Assembly (NCBI GenBank): GCA_964448285.1
Contig: CAYUWG010000062.1
Coordinates: 1 to 21,602, forward strand
Direction: 5' to 3'
Length of the DNA stretch: 21,602 nucleotides
Origin: CAYUWG01 sp964448285
Lineage (GTDB): Bacteria; Bacteroidota; Ignavibacteria; SZUA-365
Part shown: piece after piece, positions 14,817 through 21,602 of the stretch
How positions within the stretch are numbered: position 1 is the first letter of the stretch
Layout of the letters: each line of letters opens with the position of its first letter
Made by a program: the position numbers and the translations under genes
Notes under the pieces: model-generated
What the model was told of the DNA's origin: nothing
Databases searched by the model: none
Seen by the model: only the letters and a program-made list of their open reading frames with translations

Positions 14817-15926
14817 ATGAACATGAGAAAACGAACGAACACGACTCTCGAAGGATCATTGACAAGAAAGCTCGAGGAGTTGCTCCGGGATGTTCAATGG
14901 CTTCGCGGTTGGAAGATCGAATCACTCAACAAAGGAACTGACACAGGGTTCGACATTCGAGTGAATATTCCTCTTTCAACAGGAGGTAAAGCCATCCTCT
15001 GTGTCGAATGCAAAAAGGAAATGCGTCCCAGTGTTTTTCGTATGAGAGTAGAAAAGAGCTTTCCTACGAAAGGGAAGACGAAGGTGATTGTGCCGGTATT
15101 GGCGCTGCCTTGGGTTTCGCCACGCGTCGCGGAACTGTGCGAAGAACACGGGTGGAGTTGGTACGACCTTACTGGAAACTATCGGTTAGACATCCCAGGC
15201 ATACTCCATGTGCGACACACGGGCAATAAACCCTCGCAAAAACAACCCAGCGCAACTGTAAACCTCGGCACACCGGAAGCGGGGCGGGTGATCCGGGTTT
15301 TACTGGCATCGCTGAATGCAGACAGGATATGGACACAAAGAGATATCCAGAAGCACTGCCAACCGACCGTAAGTATCGGTCTCGTGAATAAAGTCGTAAG
15401 GTATCTGCGCGACGAAGCATTCATCCACGGGGAAAGGGGATTTCAGTTGAGAGATCCGGTTCCGTTGCTTCTCGCATGGCGCGATGTGTATCGATTCGGC
15501 CGTCACGAACGACGCAACTACTTCTCTTTGCTACAGGGAAGGAAGCTGCATGCAGCACTCGAAATGTTTGGCGGTTTCACCAGAGGGTATGCGATGTATG
15601 CTTCATTCTCAGCAGCTGAATTCCAAGCGCCATATGTGAGACAAGCGAAGACCTGGTTATATGTCCATCAAAGGGAAATACAACGGTTCGAAGAGATGAT
15701 AGAGGCGAAAGAAGTCGAATCAGGAGAAAACCTCGTCGTGCTTATCCCTGACGATGAGGGAGTTTTCTATCTGGTGGAGGGCAGCGACAACAAGCTTCCG
15801 TGTACGAACGTCGTTCAGACTTATGTTGACTTGTACCATAGCGGTGGCCGAGGAAAGGAAGCAGCGGAAGCAATCTTGAACCAGCGCCTGCGGCCTGAAT
15901 GGAAAATGCGAGGATTGAAAGTATGA
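14817..15926 (+). CDS. AbiEi-like antitoxin/regulator of a type IV toxin-antitoxin system
   Basis: The product (369 aa from ATG 14817) resembles the AbiEi_2 type of type IV antitoxins. The N-terminal third looks like a restriction-endonuclease-like fold: GFDIRV (D46), CVECKKE (E64-x-K66), then SPRVAELCEEHGWSWYDLTG with DLTGN at 117-121. Residues about 152-215 look like a winged helix (WTQRDIQKHCQ, VNKVVRYLRDEAFI). The C-terminal half ends with VVQTYVDLYHSGGRGKEAAE and a basic tail, as in the family. In-frame starts are GTG 14799, ATG 14805, 14817 and 14823. AGGA at 14809-14812 supports 14817 or 14823, and the earlier two lie within or at the edge of the palindrome. The stop overlaps the next gene as ATGA. 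The regulator should repress the operon and counter the nucleotidyltransferase. Confidence 0.72.
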   Translation: MNMRKRTNTTLEGSLTRKLEELLRDVQWLRGWKIESLNKGTDTGFDIRVNIPLSTGGKAILCVECKKEMRPSVFRMRVEKSFPTKGKTKVIVPVLALPWVSPRVAELCEEHGWSWYDLTGNYRLDIPGILHVRHTGNKPSQKQPSATVNLGTPEAGRVIRVLLASLNADRIWTQRDIQKHCQPTVSIGLVNKVVRYLRDEAFIHGERGFQLRDPVPLLLAWRDVYRFGRHERRNYFSLLQGRKLHAALEMFGGFTRGYAMYASFSAAEFQAPYVRQAKTWLYVHQREIQRFEEMIEAKEVESGENLVVLIPDDEGVFYLVEGSDNKLPCTNVVQTYVDLYHSGGRGKEAAEAILNQRLRPEWKMRGLKV

Positions 15927-16756
15927 ACAGGGAACTGCGGAGCGAGGCTGACTACAGTCCACGACAAACGGAGGCCGCTCGACGAGTGCTGATTGATCTC
16001 GGACAGGTTCTGGCATCCTTCGCCGATTGCCTTGTGGTTGTTGGAGGTTGGACGCCAGATTTATTATTACCAGATGCGGACGAACCACACTTAGGAAGCA
16101 TAGATGTGGATCTTGCACTCGATATCTCAAAATTAAATGATGGGCGTTATGCTGAACTGATACAACTGCTGCTGGAAACGGGACGTTATCGGTCGGGTGA
16201 GAAGGCATTCCAACTTGTCGTCGAGGTTGACCTTGGCGACGGCGAGATACCTGTTCATGTAGATGTGGAGTTTCTCGCGTCGAAGGAAGTGAAGTTCGCG
16301 AGGAACAGGCCAAAGCTACTGGAAGATTTTCGCGTGCTTCAGGTGGAAGCTGCCAGCGTGGCGTTCCACAATCCAGTTGAGCGACCGATATCGGGTAAGA
16401 ATGTTCGTGGCGCAATTAACACGGTACGCCTTTGGGTAATATCACTGTCCGATTTTCTGGTGATGAAGGCGCACGCAATCGGGGGTCGCGACAAGCCGAA
16501 AGATGCTTACGACCTATGCTATTGTCTCGACCATACTCCAGGAGGGATGGACAAACTCGCAGAGGATTGGAGCGCTCGGATCAAGGAGGAATACCTCTCG
16601 AAAGCGGTTGAGATTCTTAAAGAGAAGTTCTCAAGTGTCGATGCATTCGGTCCACAACAAATCGTGGATTTTCACTCCTCTTCAGATCCGGAAACACGAA
16701 TCATGCACGCTCGTCGTGCATTCGAATTGGTGCAACGATTCCTGAGTTTGTTGTGA
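15923..16756 (+). CDS. AbiEii-like nucleotidyltransferase, putative toxin
   Basis: The 277-aa product has the nucleotidyltransferase-fold signature of AbiEii-type toxins: VVVGGWTPDLLL (G41-G42) followed by SIDVDLALD (D61-x-D63), which binds metal and nucleotide. A later block is MKAHAIGGRDKPKDAYDLCY (K182, R189, K193, D194, D197), matching the family's K...R.K..D.YDL pattern. It should transfer a nucleotide to an RNA or other target. AbiEii/MenT relatives act on tRNA or block growth during phage infection, but the target here is unknown. ATG 15923 overlaps the regulator's stop as ATGA and has AGGA (15911-15914) 8 nt upstream. An ATG at 15899 would add eight residues inside the upstream gene and is less likely. 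All visible catalytic residues are intact. Confidence 0.8.
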   Translation: MNRELRSEADYSPRQTEAARRVLIDLGQVLASFADCLVVVGGWTPDLLLPDADEPHLGSIDVDLALDISKLNDGRYAELIQLLLETGRYRSGEKAFQLVVEVDLGDGEIPVHVDVEFLASKEVKFARNRPKLLEDFRVLQVEAASVAFHNPVERPISGKNVRGAINTVRLWVISLSDFLVMKAHAIGGRDKPKDAYDLCYCLDHTPGGMDKLAEDWSARIKEEYLSKAVEILKEKFSSVDAFGPQQIVDFHSSSDPETRIMHARRAFELVQRFLSLL

Positions 16757-16913
16757 TTGCAGTATTACGGTTAATCCAGTTTACATTCTGTAGGTGTATT
16801 AACTCATTTATGTCATGAGTTCATTGAATGGAAATCGAATCATCAATGTATTATTGAACCGCTATGTGCTGTACGAATGAACGCACACCAACTCTATCCG
16901 AAAGTCACAATCG
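16757..16913. other. A/T-rich intergenic gap with a 7-bp inverted repeat
   Basis: This gap is visibly richer in A and T than the flanking genes. AACTCAT (16801-16807) and ATGAGTT (16815-16821) form a perfect 7-bp inverted repeat around a 7-nt spacer. No T-run follows, so it resembles an operator more than a terminator. It lies about 95 bp before the zinc finger-MFS gene. No ORF of interest is present. Confidence 0.35.
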
Positions 16914-18497
16914 ATGTCACAATGCGAACACGTCAACCAAATCCGATCCGTCACACCCGCGAGCGAAGGCTGCGCTGATTGTCTCGCCATAGGCGATACC
17001 TGGGTGCATCTGCGTCTATGTCGCACGTGCGGCTACGTCGGCTGCTGCGACAACTCGAAGAATAGGCACGCATCCAAGCACTTCCATAAGACCGGGCATC
17101 CGATTATTTCATCGCTCGAACCGGACGAGGATTGGACCTGGTGCTACATCGATGAGGAGATTATTGAGATTGAGGAAGGAGGTGCGGAGACAGAGGACAT
17201 CGTACGAGGCTATTTAGTCATCGCAGGCTTGTACACGCTCTCCACTTCGATTATCTGGGGCGTGAACACACTCTATCTCCTTTCCGCCGGTCTGACGTTT
17301 CTGGAAGTGTTCATTGCCAATGCCGTGTTTACAGGTGCAATGGCGTTGTTCGAAATCCCCACGGGAGTTCTTGCGGACACGAGAGGGAGGAGGACTTCGT
17401 TTCTCCTGAGCGTCACCGTGCTTTGTGTCGGAACGCTCGGATATGTCGGTGCAGGGATGTTCGGCGGAGGATTGCTTCTGTTTTCGCTGATGTCTGTCGT
17501 CCTCGGTTTGGGATTCACATTTTACTCGGGCGCCGTCGAAGCATGGCTTGTCGATGCATTGAAAGCGCGAGGCTTCACCGGGCATTTAGACAGTATCTTC
17601 GCCCGCGGTTCATTCGTGTCGGGTGCGGCGATGCTCATTGGTTCCATCGGCGGCGGTTTGCTCGGAAGTATCGATCTCGCTATTCCATTCGTTGTTCGGG
17701 CGGGACTTCTGCTCGCGTTGTTTGGAATTGCCTACTTCACCATGCACGACCTTGGCTTCACACCTCAGGCATCGAACCTTCGCGAGCTTCCCGGTCGCAT
17801 GGCAGCCATCGCTCAAGACAGCATGAGGTATGGTTGGAAGAAACCGTCCGTCCGTCTGCTGATGCTTTCAGGCTTCGTTCAATCGATCTTCATGGCGTGG
17901 GGATTTTACGCATGGCAGCCATACTTCCTTGAACTCCTCGGCAGCGAACTGACATGGGTGTCCGGCGTCATTGCCGCTTTCGTTGCATTAGCGACGATGG
18001 CCGGTAACGCTATCGTTGAATGGCTCACGCGCTACTGCGGAAAACGTACGACCATGCTGCTCTGGGCTGTCGGTTTTCAGAGCGTCGCAGCTATCGCAGT
18101 CGGTCTCGTCGGTTCATTTTGGCTCGCGGTCGGATTCTATCTTCTCTCGATGGTTGCACTCGGTGTCTGGGGGCCGGTGCGACAAGCGTATCTCCATGAA
18201 AGCATTCCTTCGTCACAACGTGCCACGGTGGTCTCGTTCGACTCGCTCATTGCGAGCGGTGGAAGCATGTTCGGGCAACTCGGCTTAGGACAGATCGGCC
18301 AGTCGATATCCATCGCCATGGGATATATCGTCGGTGGTGCGGCTTTGCTTTCGGCGCTGCCAATCGTCGGCAAGTTGCGTGGGTTAAAAGAAATTGAAGA
18401 CAGGATCGTCGGCACTGCGGGGAAACGTGGTGCTTGCGCAGCGCAAGGAATTCCAAGCGTCTCGGCTGTGAATACGACCGTGTCACTTGGGGAGTAA
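16914..18497 (+). CDS. UBP-type zinc finger fused to a major facilitator superfamily transporter
   Basis: The N-terminal 80 residues are a UBP-type (ubiquitin-hydrolase-like) zinc finger with C4-x-H6, C20-x2-C23, C36-x2-C39, C44-C45, H52, H56, H58, H62 and the end EDWTWCYID (72-80). All usual metal ligands are present. After an acidic linker (81-97) comes an MFS transporter of about 12 helices. Its motif A is GVLADTRGRR (151-160), and Trp/Gly-rich helices run to about residue 495. A signal peptide is absent, so the finger should be cytoplasmic. In other bacteria this finger also appears alone or attached to cation/proton exchangers. Its ligand in an organism without ubiquitin is unknown, and the transported substrate cannot be read. 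ATG 16914 is chosen because it begins just before the first zinc ligand. The ribosome binding site is weak. Confidence 0.88.
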   Translation: MSQCEHVNQIRSVTPASEGCADCLAIGDTWVHLRLCRTCGYVGCCDNSKNRHASKHFHKTGHPIISSLEPDEDWTWCYIDEEIIEIEEGGAETEDIVRGYLVIAGLYTLSTSIIWGVNTLYLLSAGLTFLEVFIANAVFTGAMALFEIPTGVLADTRGRRTSFLLSVTVLCVGTLGYVGAGMFGGGLLLFSLMSVVLGLGFTFYSGAVEAWLVDALKARGFTGHLDSIFARGSFVSGAAMLIGSIGGGLLGSIDLAIPFVVRAGLLLALFGIAYFTMHDLGFTPQASNLRELPGRMAAIAQDSMRYGWKKPSVRLLMLSGFVQSIFMAWGFYAWQPYFLELLGSELTWVSGVIAAFVALATMAGNAIVEWLTRYCGKRTTMLLWAVGFQSVAAIAVGLVGSFWLAVGFYLLSMVALGVWGPVRQAYLHESIPSSQRATVVSFDSLIASGGSMFGQLGLGQIGQSISIAMGYIVGGAALLSALPIVGKLRGLKEIEDRIVGTAGKRGACAAQGIPSVSAVNTTVSLGE

Positions 18498-18798
18498 ACA
18501 AAGCCAGGCCCTATCCTTTTGACGAAGGGAAGTCCTATCGGTAACTTCATGTCGTGAAAGTGTGGCCAGGAATTCCTTCGGTATCGATTACGACTTCAAC
18601 ACAGCCCCTCCTCGATGAGACTGTCCCAAAAAGTTCGTCCATCATCATCCTGAGCGTAGTCGAAGGATGAATGCGAGAGATAATTCACGGTTCGACCATG
18701 CTTACCGTGGCGAGGAATTACTTTTCATAAATCCCAAAATGTGCCGGTTGAAAAGGTGAGGAAGACGTTACCTCTTGAAATAGCGAGATGACCGGGAT
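18498..18798. other. 301-bp non-coding gap holding a dispersed-type repeat
   Basis: No convincing coding sequence is seen on either strand. The gap holds the palindromic repeat at 18645-18670, preceded by GAGACTGTCCCAAAAAG (18617-18633), which also has the look of a repeated intergenic element. Some of the rest may be a promoter for the glycosyltransferase genes, but no clear -10/-35 pair was picked out. Confidence 0.5.
18645..18670. repeat. Palindromic dispersed repeat of the CATCCTGAGCG / CGAAGGATG type
   Basis: TCATCCT (18645-18651) and AGGATGA (18664-18670) are perfect inverted arms around GAGCGTAGTCGA. From memory, elements of the form CATCCTGAGCG...CGAAGGATG, and the related CATTCTGAGCG...CGAAGAATC, occur in many copies between genes in several environmental phyla, including the Bacteroidota/Ignavibacteria side. 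Only one copy is present in this window, so its repetitive nature here rests on that recollection. Confidence 0.5.
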
Positions 18799-19947
18799 AT
18801 GAAAATCGTTCTTATCGGTACAGCTTATCCTCTGCGTGGAGGGATTGCACATTACATGGGATTGCTCTGGAAGTACCTCTCGAAGAAGCATGAGGTAACG
18901 GTGGTGACATTCAGGAGGCAGTATCCGAAAATTCTTTTCCCGGGAAAGACGCAGGAAGAGACAGGCGAAGCAGGGATTCCCTTAGCAAGCCATCAGTGGA
19001 TAGACTCGATCAACCCGTTCAACTGGATTCGCGTGGGCCTTGCAGTGCGGAAGCTCGAGCCGGATCTCATCGTCTATAAGTTCTGGCTGCCGTTCTTCGC
19101 TCCATGCTATGGAGTGATTGCGGCTATAGCGAGATTCCGTAGAAAGACGCAGACGATGTTCATTTGCGACAACGTGATCCCGCACGAGAAACGTCCCGGA
19201 GACCGTGTGTTCACGAAGTTCGCATTTCGATTCATCGACTCGTATGTCGTGCAGTCGCGGCAGGTGGAGCGCGACTTGAAATCACTCAAGCCGAATGCAC
19301 GATACGAACTTCTCCCGCATCCCGTCTATGAGATTTTCGGCGAGGAATTGGAGAAGACCGAAGCGCGCAGAATGCTGAAAGTCGATGCCGGAATCGATCT
19401 TGCCGATGACGAACGCGTGCTGTTGTTCTTTGGTTATGTGAGGGACTACAAGGGACTTGATATCGTGCTCGATGCGATGCCATCGATATTGAAAGTGATG
19501 AACGTGCGGCTTCTTATCGTCGGCGAGTTTTACAACAACGAACAGCAGTATCGTGAACAGGTTGCGCGTTTGGGAGTCGGCGGGAACGTGCATTTCCATT
19601 CCGACTACGTTCCAAATGAAAATGTCGCGATGTTTTTCTCCGCGTCGGACGTCCTTGTGCTTCCATACAAATCCGCAACACAGAGCGGCATCATCCAGAT
19701 CGCGTACAATTTCCATCGACCGGTCATTGCAACGGACGTCGGCGGTTTAGGAGAAGTCGTGATCGACGGGAGGACGGGCTTTATCGTGCCGCCACTGAAG
19801 CCGGATGAAGTTGCTGGGGCTGTCCTGCGCTTCTTTGCAGAGAATCGATTCAAAGAGTTCCGCTCCAACGTGATCGAGGAGAAAAAGAAATACTCATGGG
19901 AGTATTTTGTGGAGGGGATCGAGCGATTGTATCAGAAGAGCCTTTAA
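18799..19947 (+). CDS. GT4-family glycosyltransferase
   Basis: The 382-aa product has the two Rossmann halves of a GT-B, GT4-type glycosyltransferase. The acceptor side begins KIVLIGTAYPLRGGIAHYMG, with the glycine-rich RGGIAHY loop at 13-19. The donor side starts near residue 207 with VLLFFGYVRDYKGLDIVLDA and contains the nucleotide-sugar binding region SGIIQIAYNFHRPVIATDVG followed by GLGE (about 294-317). The usual EX7E pattern is modified: the second Glu (GLGE) is kept and the first is replaced. No signal peptide is present, so it acts in the cytoplasm or at the membrane face and transfers a sugar from a nucleotide or lipid donor. The GT-C-like gene follows after 14 bp in the same direction, suggesting a small glycan operon. 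The specific sugar is unknown. Confidence 0.9.
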   Translation: MKIVLIGTAYPLRGGIAHYMGLLWKYLSKKHEVTVVTFRRQYPKILFPGKTQEETGEAGIPLASHQWIDSINPFNWIRVGLAVRKLEPDLIVYKFWLPFFAPCYGVIAAIARFRRKTQTMFICDNVIPHEKRPGDRVFTKFAFRFIDSYVVQSRQVERDLKSLKPNARYELLPHPVYEIFGEELEKTEARRMLKVDAGIDLADDERVLLFFGYVRDYKGLDIVLDAMPSILKVMNVRLLIVGEFYNNEQQYREQVARLGVGGNVHFHSDYVPNENVAMFFSASDVLVLPYKSATQSGIIQIAYNFHRPVIATDVGGLGEVVIDGRTGFIVPPLKPDEVAGAVLRFFAENRFKEFRSNVIEEKKKYSWEYFVEGIERLYQKSL

Positions 19948-19961
19948 TCCAATAGCGTCAC

Positions 19962-21575
19962 ATGTCTAAAAACCGAACTACGAAGAAATCACAATCCACG
20001 AAACGCGACACACACGAAGCCGCCTTCGATCTCGATGTTGCCCTCGATAAATACATCTGGCTGTTCGTGCCAGTGCTTACACTTCTGTACTACTGGTTCA
20101 GCACCGGCTCGACGGGCTTTTATCAGGATGACGAGATCGGGCATTACCGCAACATTCGAGAGTTCTGGAGCAATCCCTTCAGCATCATGGGGAATCAACC
20201 CAAGCCCGGTTGGAAAATTCTCATGGTGGTACCGGGATTATTTGGTTTTACGGGCGTCGCCTTAGCTCACTGCATTATCACAGCGCTTACCGCTGTGATG
20301 ACTTACAAAGCCGCTCGTGCAATGGGTGTGAAGAACGGCTCCGCGGCCGCGCTCTTCTTTGCCATGCAACCGCTGATCCTGCAACTCTCCTTCCGCAGTT
20401 ACAGCGAAATCACCGCAGGCCTGTTCGTCGTGCTGATGGTGTACTTCTATTACAAGGAGCAATACTTCTATGCGGCGCTCGCATCGTCATACATCTTCTC
20501 GATCCGTCAGGAATTTGCTCTCGTCAGCATCGGCCTTGGCGTGATCTTCCTGATAAAGAAGAGATGGATTCCATTTCTCGCTCTCGGCTGGACACCCGTC
20601 GTGCTCGGTCTTATCGGCTGGCTGCATACCGGCAACATCATGTGGTTGATCGACGACATGCGACGCATCGGTCTTGGCGTGGATGTGCCGCACAAGCCGT
20701 TCTGGCATTACTTCGGAACATACATCTCCATTGTCGGGCCGGTAGTGCTCGCGCTCTTTCTCATCGGCTATTGGTCGTTTCTCGCAAAGGGAAGTCAGTG
20801 GAAAGAAGCAATTCAAGAGCATGGATTTCTCTTCTTCACGTTCACGATCATGTGGGGCTGGTCGGTTTTTTCCGCTTGGGACGTTCCCGACTTCGGGGCC
20901 AATCCCGGTCACTGGCGATACGTGCTTTCGATTTCGCCATTGACTGCTATCTATGCGGCGAAGGGATTGAATCTCTTGTTGGAGAAAAAACAGGGCTTCG
21001 CCCTTGCTGTACTTGGAATTTTCGCCGCGCTCACGCTTCTGTTTCTTTCGAAGGAAACGAATGGTCTTATCCTCACGGACAAGGCTTCCTATTTGAACTT
21101 CGGTATCGTACTGGTAGTGCTTGGATTAGTCGCATTGCACAAGCCTTTGAAAGTAATCAGTGGCTCCGTTCTCGCTTCATTCCTTCTGATCGGTGGAATC
21201 GGTTACACGCTCTATGCAGAAAAACCACGCGAACTCGATACGGAAGCCGCCACAGTGAAACAAGCCGCCGAGTGGTACCTCACGCTTTCGGATGAAACGC
21301 AGAGCCGGCCACTCTACTGTAACCACGTTCTCTTTCGCTACTTCGCGGACATCGACATCAACGACCGCAACCGCGACCGCTCGATGTTCATCGAGACGTT
21401 GGAGAAAGCGCCGGTCGGCTCAATCGTCGTGTGGGACAGCCATTACGGCAAGAGTCAATTCGGCGGCGACGTGCCAATGGAATGGTTCCAGGACAAGCCG
21501 CAGTATGAATTGCTGAAGCAATTCGTCTCGCCCGATCAGCGGTTTGGGATGTTAGTGTTCGAGAAGAAAGAGTAG
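19962..21575 (+). CDS. GT-C-like multi-spanning membrane glycosyltransferase
   Basis: The 537-aa product starts with a Lys/Thr/Ser-rich cytoplasmic tail (1-20) and then about ten to twelve hydrophobic helices between residues 31 and 415. The first outer loop holds GFYQDDEIGHYRNI with D56-D57-E58, the acidic pair typical of GT-C enzymes (PMT/ArnT, GT39/GT83 type) that use polyprenyl-phosphate sugars. The last 120 residues, from about 415, form a soluble domain (EAATVKQAAEWYLTL, NHVLFRYFADIDIN, GSIVVWDSHYG) that would lie outside the cytoplasm. Such enzymes put a sugar onto lipids or proteins at the outer face of the inner membrane. It follows the GT4 gene by 14 bp and probably works in the same pathway. 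The donor and acceptor are not readable. Confidence 0.75.
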   Translation: MSKNRTTKKSQSTKRDTHEAAFDLDVALDKYIWLFVPVLTLLYYWFSTGSTGFYQDDEIGHYRNIREFWSNPFSIMGNQPKPGWKILMVVPGLFGFTGVALAHCIITALTAVMTYKAARAMGVKNGSAAALFFAMQPLILQLSFRSYSEITAGLFVVLMVYFYYKEQYFYAALASSYIFSIRQEFALVSIGLGVIFLIKKRWIPFLALGWTPVVLGLIGWLHTGNIMWLIDDMRRIGLGVDVPHKPFWHYFGTYISIVGPVVLALFLIGYWSFLAKGSQWKEAIQEHGFLFFTFTIMWGWSVFSAWDVPDFGANPGHWRYVLSISPLTAIYAAKGLNLLLEKKQGFALAVLGIFAALTLLFLSKETNGLILTDKASYLNFGIVLVVLGLVALHKPLKVISGSVLASFLLIGGIGYTLYAEKPRELDTEAATVKQAAEWYLTLSDETQSRPLYCNHVLFRYFADIDINDRNRDRSMFIETLEKAPVGSIVVWDSHYGKSQFGGDVPMEWFQDKPQYELLKQFVSPDQRFGMLVFEKKE

Positions 21576-21602
21576 CTCGGTTCATTCATTTTGGATTGCG
21601 TG

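Noticed and set aside
15899..15922. Upstream ATG for the AbiEii-like gene
   Set aside because: ATG 15923 has AGGA at the right distance and forms the typical ATGA overlap with the upstream stop.

Overview
The window (about 52% G+C by eye) looks like a chromosomal segment from a Gram-negative bacterium of the Bacteroidota/Chlorobiota/Ignavibacteria/Kapabacteria (FCB) side. This placement is an inference. It rests on a complex I operon in which nuoD is followed directly by nuoH with no nuoE, nuoF or nuoG between, as in Chlorobi-type 11-gene clusters, on an OmpA-like protein carrying thrombospondin type 3 (TSP3) repeats, and on a CATCCTGAGCG-type dispersed palindromic repeat in an intergenic gap. 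No rRNA or tRNA gene was seen.

Region 1 (1-10882, + strand) is the distal part of a NADH:quinone oxidoreductase operon: nuoD (5' end cut by the window edge), nuoH, nuoI, nuoJ, nuoK, an ompA-like gene, nuoL, nuoM and nuoN. Gaps are 0-35 bp, with a 4-bp ATGA overlap at nuoJ/nuoK. Together they encode the quinone-binding 49-kDa subunit, an Fe-S wire subunit and the complete proton-pumping membrane arm. The foreign element is the secreted outer-membrane/peptidoglycan-binding TSP3-OmpA protein placed inside the operon between nuoK and nuoL.

Region 2 (10883-12909) is a small patch of decayed or partial toxin-antitoxin/nuclease-type genes. Right after nuoN lies a YefM/Phd antitoxin remnant with a frameshift and no N-terminus. 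Next come a hairpin region and, on the minus strand, an unrecognised protein built of two copies of one domain. That protein is translationally coupled to a YhcG (DUF1016) nuclease fragment that begins just before its active site. An intact arylamine N-acetyltransferase gene follows on the minus strand.

Region 3 (12910-16756) holds an acyl-adenylate-forming ligase divergent from the acetyltransferase, then an apparently intact AbiE-like type IV toxin-antitoxin pair. The pair consists of an AbiEi-like regulator with a nuclease-fold-like N-terminal part and an AbiEii-like nucleotidyltransferase. It is preceded by a palindrome and an extra half-site lying over the predicted promoter and start, as expected for autoregulation.

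Region 4 (16757-21602) holds a fusion of a UBP-type (ubiquitin-hydrolase-like) zinc finger to a major facilitator superfamily transporter, a 300-bp gap with the dispersed repeat, and a GT4 glycosyltransferase followed by a GT-C-like multi-membrane-spanning glycosyltransferase. The last two probably form a cell-surface glycan operon.

The items most worth a second look are the OmpA gene inside the complex I operon, the zinc finger-MFS fusion, the duplicated-domain partner of the YhcG fragment, the AbiE operator, and the frameshifted YefM relic.
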